A stretch of 14,699 nt of DNA from an uncultured Lachnospiraceae bacterium (GCA_947565255.1 CANOFI010000023.1:1-14699); one strand, 5' to 3'. Positions 7,106 to 13,795 are shown, counted from the stretch's first letter. Notes: generated by a model not told the origin, from the letters alone. Program-made: numbers and translations.

Positions 7106-7381
7106 CTATACCTGCGGAAGGATTTTTTCAACATCGTCATGCGGTCTCGGAATTACGTGAACGGCAATGACCTCTCCCAGCTTTGCTGCAGCCGCAGAGC
7201 CTGCCTCCACTGCTGATTTCACTGCGCCAACATCTCCGCGGACCATAACGCTTACCAGTCCGGAACCGATTTTCTCTGTTCCGATTAAAGCTACATTTGC
7301 TGCCTTTACCATCGCATCAGCCGCCTCAATCGAAGCAACCAATCCTCTTGTCTCTACCATACCTAATGCCTGAAGTTCCAT
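7106..7381 (-). CDS. hexameric BMC shell protein, PduA/PduJ-like (copy A)
   Basis: A 91-residue single-domain BMC-H protein. It carries the hallmark ALGMVETRGLVASIEAADAMVK start, the pore loop TEKIGSGLV, the MVRGDVGAVK strand-helix and a VHVIPRPH end. Six copies form a hexagonal tile whose small central pore, lined by the KIGSG loop, admits polar metabolites. It is about four-fifths identical to the protein at 7769-8047, so the two are recent paralogues flanking a more divergent shell gene. The start follows AAGGAGG. It is probably a major facet component. Confidence 0.96.
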   Translation of the reverse strand: MELQALGMVETRGLVASIEAADAMVKAANVALIGTEKIGSGLVSVMVRGDVGAVKSAVEAGSAAAAKLGEVIAVHVIPRPHDDVEKILPQV

Positions 7382-7452
7382 TCTTTTTCCTCCTTAACTG
7401 CCGGTCCTGCTGCACTTTCACTCCTGTGGCTTCTCTGCGCCTGCTGTCCGGC

Positions 7453-7746
7453 CTATTTTACCCCGTTTTTCTTTGCACTCAGCTCAACAAGACGCATCGT
7501 TTCTTCATGAGGACTGGCAATCACATAGCTTGCAACAATATTTCCCTTTGCATTTTTCTTTGCCGCCTCCACTGCCTCTGTCACGGCTGAAACCTGCCCC
7601 TGGAGGAAAATTGTCACCAGTCTTCCTCCAAGCTTCTTTTCCCACGTGAGAAATTTCACATCTGCGGTTTTCAGCATGACATCCAGCGCCTCAATTGCAT
7701 CCGTGCAATTCGGTAATTCAATTAATCCCAACGCATTCTTGCTCAT
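7453..7746 (-). CDS. divergent single-domain BMC shell protein
   Basis: A 97-residue BMC-H protein (MSKNALGLIELPNCTDAIEALDVML), distinct from the PduA-like pair. The pore region reads KKLGGRLVTIFLQGQVSAV, with two glycines and an arginine (residues 40-42) where the PduA type has IGSG. The C-terminus ends VIASPHEETMRLVELSAKK. I chose the ATG at 7744-7746, which is 6 nt after GAGTGG; an ATG two codons upstream directly abuts that Shine-Dalgarno sequence. It sits between the two near-identical hexamer genes, so it is likely a minor tile with a different pore charge. What passes through it cannot be told from sequence. Confidence 0.9.
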   Translation of the reverse strand: MSKNALGLIELPNCTDAIEALDVMLKTADVKFLTWEKKLGGRLVTIFLQGQVSAVTEAVEAAKKNAKGNIVASYVIASPHEETMRLVELSAKKNGVK

Positions 7747-7768
7747 AAGCATCCACTCTTTGCATCAA

Positions 7769-8047
7769 TTATTTGATAACCGGTAAGATTTTTTCCACAT
7801 CATTGTGCGGTCTTGGAATTACATGAACCGCTACCAGCTCGCCTAATCTGCTTGCTGCTGCAGCGCCGGACTCTGTAGCTGCCTTTACGGCGCCCACATC
7901 ACCGCGAACCATGATTGTCACAAGACCGGAACCAATCTTCTCTGTTCCCACTAAAGTAACGTCTGCTGACTTTACCATAGCGTCCGCTGCCTCGATTGAT
8001 GCTACCAAACCTCTTGTCTCTACCATACCTAATGCTTCCTGTGTCAT
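7769..8047 (-). CDS. hexameric BMC shell protein, PduA/PduJ-like (copy B)
   Basis: A 92-residue BMC-H protein with the same landmarks as copy A: ALGMVETRGLVASIEAADAMVK, pore loop TEKIGSGLV, MVRGDVGAVK and VHVIPRPHNDVEKILP. Differences from copy A are mostly conservative and spread over the chain, with core and pore unchanged. Translation starts after a strong AAGGAGG site. Its mRNA leader is the 309-bp A-rich repeat spacer at 8048-8356, an unusual gap in an otherwise tightly packed operon that could raise expression of this tile through an internal promoter or an unstructured 5' region. Confidence 0.96.
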   Translation of the reverse strand: MTQEALGMVETRGLVASIEAADAMVKSADVTLVGTEKIGSGLVTIMVRGDVGAVKAATESGAAAASRLGELVAVHVIPRPHNDVEKILPVIK

Positions 8048-8356
8048 AATAAAATTCCTCCTTAAGATTGATTGTGTTTGTTTTCTTTGTTTTTTTATTA
8101 TGTTGTTGCTTTGTACTTGCCTTACTGTTACTTTGTACTTGTATTTCTGTTACTTTTACACTTTTTTGTGTGGCTTTATGTCTTTACAGCTATATGTTAT
8201 TTACGGTTACTCTGTACTTGTTTTACTGCTATATTATACTAATTATATGTTTCTTTACATTACATATTGTTTTATATTACGTTATAATACGTTATATTAT
8301 TTTATGTTGCTTTTTGCTGTTACAATCTGTATCTTTCGTCTTTCGTTATTTCACTG
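8048..8356. repeat. low-complexity degenerate 22-bp repeat spacer inside the shell operon
   Basis: This 309-bp gap has no gene I can support. From about 8103 the + strand is T-rich, with a 22-bp period: TGTTGCTTTGTACTTGCC at 8103, TGTTACTTTGTACTTG at 8125, TGTTACTTTTACAC at 8147, and GGTTACTCTGTACTTG at 8204. Further towards 8300 it becomes A/T-rich, with two ACGTTATA copies at about 8278-8296. On the transcribed strand this is an A-rich leader with repeated AAGTACAAAGTAACAG motifs. A TATAAT hexamer (8232-8237, minus strand) could be an internal promoter, but its -35 box is poor. Confidence 0.75.
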
Positions 8357-8659
8357 TCAGATGGCGCTGATTCTCAGCAGCTTTTCGGTATCCTGCGTCG
8401 GAGATGCAATGATATACTTTGACACAACTCCTGTCAGGCTGCTGGCCGCCTCCTCGGCCGCCTCCATGGCAGCTTCCACATCCGCTACGCTGCCGCGCAT
8501 CTTTACGATCATTACAAGCGGCACCGGAAGTTTCTCTGCATTCGCCGGTTTGTTTTTGTCTAAGGCGTCAATATGGACATTGCCCGCCTTACACGCTGCA
8601 TCTGCAGCCACAAATGCCGCACAGCAGCCATATACTTCTAATAAACCTACTGCTTCCAT
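8357..8659 (-). CDS. single-domain BMC shell protein with enlarged pore loop
   Basis: A 100-residue BMC-domain protein: MEAVGLLEVYGCCAAFVAADAA at the start and SKYIIASPTQDTEKLL at the end. Between the second and third strands it has a longer loop, about residues 31-48 (DALDKNKPANAEKLPVPL), in place of the short KIGSG pore loop of ordinary hexamers. That insertion should project at or near the central pore. Two adjacent cysteines (C12, C13) and C23 lie in the first helix region. The ATG is 9 nt after AAGGAG and 19 nt follow the alcohol dehydrogenase stop, so it is tightly coupled to the enzymes. It is clearly a shell protein; I cannot assign it to a named Pdu or Eut subtype. Confidence 0.88.
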   Translation of the reverse strand: MEAVGLLEVYGCCAAFVAADAACKAGNVHIDALDKNKPANAEKLPVPLVMIVKMRGSVADVEAAMEAAEEAASSLTGVVSKYIIASPTQDTEKLLRISAI

Positions 8660-8678
8660 TGTCTACCGCTCCTTATCT

Positions 8679-9896
8679 CTATTCATTGATGATGGCAATC
8701 TTTAACCCTTCCTTATTCAGGTTGGTTACATGCGCTTCGTTAATCTTCTCCAGCGGGAACCGGTGGGTAATCAAATCGCTCATCGGAAGCCCGATTTGTT
8801 TTGCACTCTTTAAGAAATCAAAGGTCGTTGCATAATCCCTCAATGTGTACACCCAGGAACCAACCGTTGTGATTTCCTTCGAGCAGATATCAAAGTGCGG
8901 ATTGATCGTCGCATCGCCGCCGTTAATGAAAAATCCAAGCTCACACAAGCCGCCGCCGTTGCGGATAAACTTGTAAATGTTGCTGTGTGCAGCCGGAGAA
9001 CCCGTACACTGGAATGCAAAGTCCGCAAGCTTACCGCCGAATGCATCCTGCACCGCACCTGCCAGTGCCTCAATCCCTTTATGCTGCATAAAATTCACAG
9101 AATCCGAAGCGCCCATCTTCTTTGCAAAATCCAGACGCTGCTGCTCGCCGTCCACTGCCACAATATTCTGTATGCCCATCGTTTTCAGAACCGCTATGCA
9201 GATTAGGCCAATCGGTCCGCATCCCTGCACAACCACACGGCTGTTGAATTTTAAGATGCCCGTCGTCTTTGCGCGTTCTACTGCATGCACCAGAACGGCA
9301 CACGGCTCAATCAGAATCCGGCTGTCCAAATCCAGCTCGCTTACATTAAAGAACGTAGAACCCAGTGCACCGCGAATCAGTATGTAATCCGAAAACCACC
9401 CGTTCAAATGTACGTCATCATCCGGAAGGAGTCCGTATACATCCGCTCCGCCAACATTTTTCTTATTCAGGTCAAACATGGTGATATCCGCATCATCCTT
9501 GAAAATCATACAGGTAACAATTTTATCACCGACAGAAACCGGCTTGCCGGCGCTGTCAACCTTGACGTTCTTACCCATCTTAACGATTTCTCCGGTACCC
9601 TCATGTCCCAGGGCCACCGGAATCAGTCCGAAGGGATCCCGCTTAAATTCATGTGCATCCGTTCCGCAGACGCCGCATCCTTCCACTTTCACCAGAATGT
9701 CGTCGTCTCCAACCTCCGGAATCGGGAATTCCTTTACTTCATAATGCTCCAGGGCAGTTAACATTGCAACTCTTGCTGTCTTTGGAATTGCTTTTCCTGC
9801 CTGTGATGAAGGCGCTGCCGACGCATTTCCTATCGCCTGTCCGCCGTTCATCTCTGTCAATACCTGCTTTACAATTGCCTCAATATTTATATCCAC
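8679..9896 (-). CDS. zinc-dependent alcohol dehydrogenase with encapsulation peptide (probable lactaldehyde reductase)
   Basis: A 405-residue medium-chain dehydrogenase. Residues 1-16 (MDINIEAIVKQVLTEM) form an amphipathic encapsulation helix, joined by an Ala/Ser-rich linker to the catalytic part, which begins at about 40. Catalytic zinc ligands are visible as C77 in GCGVCGTD, H98-E99 in GHEGTG and C199 in EPCA; the NAD(H) Rossmann loop is GCGPIG (225-230). The four-cysteine structural zinc lobe of classical ADHs is missing. In this operon it most likely reduces L-lactaldehyde to 1,2-propanediol and regenerates NAD+ for the aldehyde dehydrogenase encoded 14 nt upstream. The start is a GTG at 9894-9896, supported by AAGGAG 9 nt upstream; no Met occurs before residue 16, and starting there would lose the targeting helix. 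Exact substrate is inferred. Confidence 0.9.
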   Translation of the reverse strand: MDINIEAIVKQVLTEMNGGQAIGNASAAPSSQAGKAIPKTARVAMLTALEHYEVKEFPIPEVGDDDILVKVEGCGVCGTDAHEFKRDPFGLIPVALGHEGTGEIVKMGKNVKVDSAGKPVSVGDKIVTCMIFKDDADITMFDLNKKNVGGADVYGLLPDDDVHLNGWFSDYILIRGALGSTFFNVSELDLDSRILIEPCAVLVHAVERAKTTGILKFNSRVVVQGCGPIGLICIAVLKTMGIQNIVAVDGEQQRLDFAKKMGASDSVNFMQHKGIEALAGAVQDAFGGKLADFAFQCTGSPAAHSNIYKFIRNGGGLCELGFFINGGDATINPHFDICSKEITTVGSWVYTLRDYATTFDFLKSAKQIGLPMSDLITHRFPLEKINEAHVTNLNKEGLKIAIINE

Positions 9897-9910
9897 GTTT
9901 TCACACTCCT

Positions 9911-11323
9911 TTACCGAATACAGAGCGCATCACACATTGTGCAGCGTCTGCTCTTTGTAAATGTTTTTGCAGAAGTCAGTCCTTCTCCGGTACGGCTGCA
10001 GATTGTAAAGGTCGGATAGCCTTCTCCGCCAAATCCAAGTGCCGCATAAGAGGGACCATTCTTTACAAAAATTGCTGTATCCAGCGCTTTTCCGTATCTT
10101 GTAAGATTCTCGATATTCTTTGAGTGCATGTGGGCGGAATGACGGTTGCCATGCTCTAATTCCACGGCCGTTGCAATTCCTTCGTCCACATCCTTCACCC
10201 GTACAATGCCAAGAATCGGCATCATCAGCTCTTCTGCAATCATCGGCTGGGTTTTGTCCCCTTCGAAAATAATACAACGTATCTCGTCTCCCACTGTCAC
10301 GCCGATCTTGCTCAAAATCACTTTTGCACTGCGGCCTACGCATGCACGGTTCAGAATCCTCTTCCCGTTCTTTGTCGCAAATACCGTCTGTGTCAGTTTT
10401 TCTACCTCTTCCTTGCTTGCGTGGTAACATCCGACCTGTTCCATATGATAAATCAGTTCGTCTGCAATCGTATCGATTGCAACAACTTCTTTTTCTGCAA
10501 TACAGGGCAGATTGTTATCAAATGTACATCCATTAACAATATCCTCTGCCGCCTTCTGGATATCCGCCGTATCATCCACAAATGCAGGCGGGTTGCCCGC
10601 TCCGGCTCCCAGCGCGCGCTTGCCGCTGGATAAAACCTTTGTCACAACGCCCGGTCCTCCGGTTGCAACCAGAAGGGAAATGTCTTTATGCTTAAAAATC
10701 GTCTCACTAACCTCTATTGTCGGATTCATTACCGCCACCGCAAGGTTTTCCGGTCCTCCGACCTCTACGCTGGCACGATTCACGAGGTCAATTGCAAAAT
10801 TCGAAACATTTTTTGCTCCCGGATGCGGTGCGAACACAACGGCATTGCCGGCAGCCAGCATGCCAATTGAGTTGCAGATTACCGTCTCCGACGGATTCGT
10901 GGACGGAGTTACCGCTCCAATCACACCGAACGGTCCCTGCTCTACTAAAGTCAGTCCCCGGTCTCCTGACCATGCGACTGTTGATAAGTCTTCTGTTCCG
11001 GGCGTCTTTTCAGCCACGAGCTGGTGTTTTAAAATCTTGTGGCCTACGTTGCCCATCTTCGTTTCTTCCACGCCCATCTCAGCCAGTGTCTTTGCATTTT
11101 CCAATGTTTTCTTCCGGATATTGGCTATGATTTTTTCCCTGAATTCAAGCGGCATCGGCTGAATTTCCTTCTGGGCTTTTTTTGCAGCCGCAATGGCATC
11201 CTCAATATCCTCAAAAATACCCATCAGCTTTGACGGTGCTGCGGTCTGCACATCCGCCTTCGTATCTGTTCCCATATTCCTCAGGACGCCGCGGACAACA
11301 TCTTTTATTTCCTGTTCTGTCAT
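9911..11323 (-). CDS. pduP: CoA-acylating aldehyde dehydrogenase, PduP-like
   Basis: A 470-residue enzyme that oxidises an aldehyde with NAD+ and CoA to acyl-CoA plus NADH; L-lactaldehyde to lactoyl-CoA is the likely reaction here. Residues 1-18 (MTEQEIKDVVRGVLRNMG) are an N-terminal encapsulation peptide followed by a linker. The catalytic cysteine is C274 in FDNNLPCIAEKEVV; the cofactor region shows VTPSTNP (138-144) and ATGGPGVV (220-227). The C-terminus carries three cysteines, C461-x2-C464-x3-C468, next to RR. I start at the ATG at 11321-11323, with GAGAGG 8 nt upstream; a GTG three codons earlier overlaps that site. It lies 21 nt after the aldolase stop. Length and motifs are normal for the PduP/EutE group. 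Confidence 0.93.
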   Translation of the reverse strand: MTEQEIKDVVRGVLRNMGTDTKADVQTAAPSKLMGIFEDIEDAIAAAKKAQKEIQPMPLEFREKIIANIRKKTLENAKTLAEMGVEETKMGNVGHKILKHQLVAEKTPGTEDLSTVAWSGDRGLTLVEQGPFGVIGAVTPSTNPSETVICNSIGMLAAGNAVVFAPHPGAKNVSNFAIDLVNRASVEVGGPENLAVAVMNPTIEVSETIFKHKDISLLVATGGPGVVTKVLSSGKRALGAGAGNPPAFVDDTADIQKAAEDIVNGCTFDNNLPCIAEKEVVAIDTIADELIYHMEQVGCYHASKEEVEKLTQTVFATKNGKRILNRACVGRSAKVILSKIGVTVGDEIRCIIFEGDKTQPMIAEELMMPILGIVRVKDVDEGIATAVELEHGNRHSAHMHSKNIENLTRYGKALDTAIFVKNGPSYAALGFGGEGYPTFTICSRTGEGLTSAKTFTKSRRCTMCDALCIR

Positions 11324-11344
11324 ATCTGGCACCTCTCAACTTCG

Positions 11345-12157
11345 TTATTTCATCTGGGATAAAATCTTCTTTGTCACCTCAGCTACAATCTTCTCCACAT
11401 CTGCATCGCCTGACGGCTTGGAACTGCAGGAGGAAGAACCGCAGTGCGCATGGCATCCGCCGCCGCATTTTCCGCCCAGCTCTGCACAGAGATTAGCCGG
11501 ATGCTTGCCCGGAAGGCCAAACTGTCTTCTGATTTCGTACAGTCTCTGGACCTGTGCCTCGGAAAGCTCCTTCGGTCCGCCTAACTGACGTGCCTTATAT
11601 AATAATTCAGCATAGAATTCCAGGGATTCCATCTTGTGATAAGCAGATAACAAATCCACACTGAAGGACAATGCGCCGTGATTCTCCAGCAGTACCGCAT
11701 CGTAATATGGCAGATACTTCTCAACTGCATCCGGAATCTCATTGGTGGATGGTGTGCCATATTCTGCAATCGGAACGCATCCTAACGCAATGACTGCCTC
11801 CGGCATAATCGGTGCTGTCAGAGGAATTCCGGCAATTGCAAAGCTCGTCGCATAGGAAGGATGTGCATGCACAACAGAATTTACATCCGGTCTGCACTTA
11901 TAGACTCTCATATGCATTTTAATCTCAGATGATGGTCTGAAATTGCCGTTCGCCTGAAGAACATTCCCCTCCGCATCTACCTTACATATGTACTCCGGCG
12001 TCATAAATCCCTTGGATACTCCCGTCGGTGTACACAGGAATTCATTGTCGCTCAATTTCACGGAAATGTTACCGTCATTTGCTGCTACCATACCTCTGTC
12101 GTAGATTCGTTTGCCGATCTCGCAGATTTGTTTCTTAATTTCGTATTCATTTGCCAT
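11345..12157 (-). CDS. class II L-fuculose/L-rhamnulose-1-phosphate aldolase with C-terminal encapsulation peptide
   Basis: A 270-residue zinc aldolase that splits L-fuculose- or L-rhamnulose-1-phosphate into DHAP and L-lactaldehyde. The catalytic part (1 to about 215) is FucA-like: NDGNIS (27-32), SSEIKMH with catalytic E78, zinc ligands H97 and H99 in VHAHPSYA, and H160 in ENHGA. A tail of about 50 residues is added: a Cys/His-rich linker (C224, C231, C235, C239, C244; H236, H238) and an amphipathic helix DVEKIVAEVTKKILSQMK (253-270). That helix resembles the encapsulation peptides of the other enzymes, so the aldolase should be targeted to the shell. It is the first gene of the operon, with GGAGG 10 nt before the ATG and a good promoter at 12220-12248. 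The neighbouring rhaB favours rhamnulose-1-phosphate; fuculose-1-phosphate is also possible. Confidence 0.92.
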   Translation of the reverse strand: MANEYEIKKQICEIGKRIYDRGMVAANDGNISVKLSDNEFLCTPTGVSKGFMTPEYICKVDAEGNVLQANGNFRPSSEIKMHMRVYKCRPDVNSVVHAHPSYATSFAIAGIPLTAPIMPEAVIALGCVPIAEYGTPSTNEIPDAVEKYLPYYDAVLLENHGALSFSVDLLSAYHKMESLEFYAELLYKARQLGGPKELSEAQVQRLYEIRRQFGLPGKHPANLCAELGGKCGGGCHAHCGSSSCSSKPSGDADVEKIVAEVTKKILSQMK

Positions 12158-12219
12158 TAATCCTGTTCCTCCTTAACTGAAATATGTTTGATTATGTTGT
12201 TTTATTTCCGTTCCAACTC

Positions 12220-12248
12220 ATTTTACCACTAATAGGACAAAAAATCAA
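12220..12248 (-). promoter_or_regulatory. main promoter of the microcompartment operon
   Basis: On the minus strand TTGATT (12243-12248) and TAAAAT (12220-12225) are 17 bp apart, about 60 bp before the aldolase ATG. It sits downstream of the rplT terminator in an intergenic stretch of about 280 bp with no gene. Just upstream of the -35 box are repeated CGAA-plus-A-run motifs (12251-12285) that could be operator sites. Confidence 0.75.
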
Positions 12249-12250
12249 CA

Positions 12251-12285
12251 GTTTTTCGTATTTTTTTCGAAATGTTTTTCCTTCG
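12251..12285 (-). promoter_or_regulatory. candidate DeoR-type operator repeats upstream of the shell operon
   Basis: Three direct copies of a CGAA-A-run motif are read on the minus strand: CGAAGGAAAAAC, CGAAAAAAAT and CGAAAAAC. They lie next to the -35 box, and a fourth related CGAAAGAAA lies at about 12320-12329. Tandem TTTCG-type boxes are common for DeoR-family operators. Assignment to the regulator at 2168-2944 is inference. Confidence 0.35.
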
Positions 12286-12438
12286 GATGTTTGTCGGGAC
12301 AGCCATTGGAAAACATGCTTTTTCTTTCGGATTATGCGGTTTTCTTTCTATATGCAGCATCCACCCTCCATAAATTCCACAAAATCCCACATAAAACCAA
12401 TATTATTTTTTCAGGCTTTTCCATCATTCCGCAGGCAC

Positions 12439-12474
12439 AAAAAAAACCTTATACTGTTCCAGAACAGTATAAGG
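12439..12474 (-). terminator. intrinsic terminator of the infC-rpmI-rplT operon
   Basis: CCTTATACTGTTC (12447-12459) and GAACAGTATAAGG (12462-12474) form a perfect 13-bp stem. On the minus strand it is followed by eight U residues (A run at 12439-12446). It lies 39 nt after the rplT stop and isolates the shell operon from the ribosomal operon. Confidence 0.95.
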
Positions 12475-12513
12475 TCCTTCCTTTTATCTTGGTATATCTC
12501 TGAAATATTCTGC

Positions 12514-12870
12514 TTACGCAACTTTAGATTTAGCCAGTTCTGCTAACTTTGCAAATCCATCCGCGTCATTAATTGCCATCTCAGACAGCATCTTTCTGTT
12601 CATTTCTACGCCGGCAAGCTTCAGACCATACATAAATTTGCTGTAAGAAATCCCATTCAGCCTTGCACCTGCATTGATACGTGCAATCCAGAGTCTTCTG
12701 AACTGACGCTTCTTCTCTTTTCTGCCCCTGTAAGATGTAGCAAGCGCCCTCATTACGGACTGCTTAGCCACCCGGTACTGTTTGGACCTTGCTCCTCTAT
12801 AGCCCTTTGCAAGCTTTAATACTCTATTGTGACGCCTTTTTGCCTTCATTCCGCCTTTTACTCTAGCCAT
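12514..12870 (-). CDS. rplT: 50S ribosomal protein L20
   Basis: A 118-residue basic protein that binds 23S rRNA early in 50S assembly and in Firmicutes represses its own operon through the mRNA leader. The N-terminal basic helix is MARVKGGMKAKRRHNRVLKLAKGY-like, with KGYRGARSKQYR and the RRLWIARINAGAR motif; the globular C-terminus holds NGISYSKFMYGLK and NRKMLSEMA. Length matches the family. AGGAGG lies 10 nt before the ATG, 33 nt after the rpmI stop. It is the last gene of the operon and is followed by a strong terminator. Confidence 0.98.
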   Translation of the reverse strand: MARVKGGMKAKRRHNRVLKLAKGYRGARSKQYRVAKQSVMRALATSYRGRKEKKRQFRRLWIARINAGARLNGISYSKFMYGLKLAGVEMNRKMLSEMAINDADGFAKLAELAKSKVA

Positions 12871-12903
12871 CTCAAATAATCCTCCTTTTCTTCGATATTC
12901 CCA

Positions 12904-13101
12904 TTAAATATATGGTAAAATTTTCTTCATGTTCTTAACATTGGTTGCGTCTGCAATGGTTGATTTTCTAAGATTTCTCTTTCTTTTTGCACTCTTTTTT
13001 GTTAAGATATGGCTCTTGTACGCCTTCATTCTCTTTAATTTGCCTGTTCCGGTTTTCTTAAAACGCTTTGCTGCTGATTTGCTTGTCTTCATTTTTGGCA
13101 T
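12904..13101 (-). CDS. rpmI: 50S ribosomal protein L35
   Basis: A 65-residue, very basic ribosomal protein with the family start MPKMKTSKSAAKRFKKTGTGK, the KSHILTKKSAKRKRNLRK core and the terminal KKILPY motif. The start is the ATG at 13099-13101, 8 nt after GGAGG, rather than an in-frame ATG six codons upstream that would place the Shine-Dalgarno sequence inside the gene. It is the middle gene of infC-rpmI-rplT. Confidence 0.97.
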   Translation of the reverse strand: MPKMKTSKSAAKRFKKTGTGKLKRMKAYKSHILTKKSAKRKRNLRKSTIADATNVKNMKKILPYI

Positions 13102-13163
13102 AACATTTTCCTCCTTCAACTGTTATACAATTATATGTCAAATTGCACTATGCAATCTGCCTC

Positions 13164-13670
13164 CTATTTCTTTTTCGCTAAAAACATGATCATGCTGCGG
13201 CCTTCCAGCTTCGGCTCCTTCTCTATCGCTGCCACGTCCGACAGCTTTTCTGCAAAATCATCTAAAATATGCTTACTCGTCTGCATATGGGCCATCTCCC
13301 GTCCCCGGAACCGCAGTGTAACCTTTACCTTATCTCCTTTTACGATAAACTTTCTGGCAGCGCTGGCCTTGGTATTCAAATCATTCTCCTCGATATTGGG
13401 GGATAACCTTACTTCCTTTACATCGATGACTTTCTGCTTCTTTCTTGCCTCTTTTTCTTTCCTCGCCATCTCATACCGGTACTTTCCGTAATCAATTATT
13501 TTACATACCGGCGGCTTTGCCGCAGGAGCAATCTTCACCAAATCCAAATCCGCCTCCTGTGCAAGCTTCATTGCATCCCTTGCGGACATAACTCCCAACT
13601 GCTCTCCGTCTTCACCAATCACACGAATCTCTCTGTCTCTAATCTGCTCATTAATCATTAATTCGCTAAT
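13164..13670 (-). CDS. infC: translation initiation factor IF-3, AUU start
   Basis: A 168-residue factor that binds the 30S subunit, blocks premature 50S joining and checks start-codon pairing. The N-domain shows INEQIRDREIRVIGEDGEQLG and DLVKIAP..KPPVCKIIDYGKYRYE; the C-domain shows KEVRLSPNIEENDLNTK, GDKVKVTLRFRGREM and a terminal SMIMFLA. The only well-placed Shine-Dalgarno sequence is GGAGG at 13680-13684, 9 nt before ATT at 13668-13670. The first in-frame ATG (13656-13658) is 21 nt away, too far to use that site. An AUU start is the classical autoregulatory feature of infC: IF-3 discriminates against its own start codon. The promoter and attenuator upstream complete the operon's control. 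Confidence 0.95.
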   Translation of the reverse strand: MSELMINEQIRDREIRVIGEDGEQLGVMSARDAMKLAQEADLDLVKIAPAAKPPVCKIIDYGKYRYEMARKEKEARKKQKVIDVKEVRLSPNIEENDLNTKASAARKFIVKGDKVKVTLRFRGREMAHMQTSKHILDDFAEKLSDVAAIEKEPKLEGRSMIMFLAKKK

Positions 13671-13761
13671 GGGTATACACCTCCATGTTTTTTTGCTTTT
13701 TTATTATAATTGTAATTGTATTTTCACTTCATAAAAATCATGAAACAAATTTTTATAAAGC

Positions 13762-13795
13762 AAAAAAAGGTGGATAAAACATCGATCCACCTTTT
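13762..13795 (-). terminator. attenuator terminator before infC
   Basis: An 11-bp stem (13765-13775 with 13785-13795) with a 9-nt loop is followed on the minus strand by a run of seven U. It lies about 90 nt before the infC start, inside the transcribed leader, so it must be regulated. Confidence 0.88.

Noticed and set aside
7911..8705. Plus-strand reading frame of 264 residues, hydrophobic in its middle
   Set aside because: It runs antisense to two shell genes and through the T-rich repeat spacer; the hydrophobic part is low-complexity T-rich DNA and no start signal is visible.
11345..12157. L-ribulose-5-phosphate 4-epimerase (same superfamily)
   Set aside because: The encapsulation helix, the compartment context and the adjacent lactaldehyde-type enzymes favour an aldolase; the FucA-like E78 and zinc histidines are also in place.
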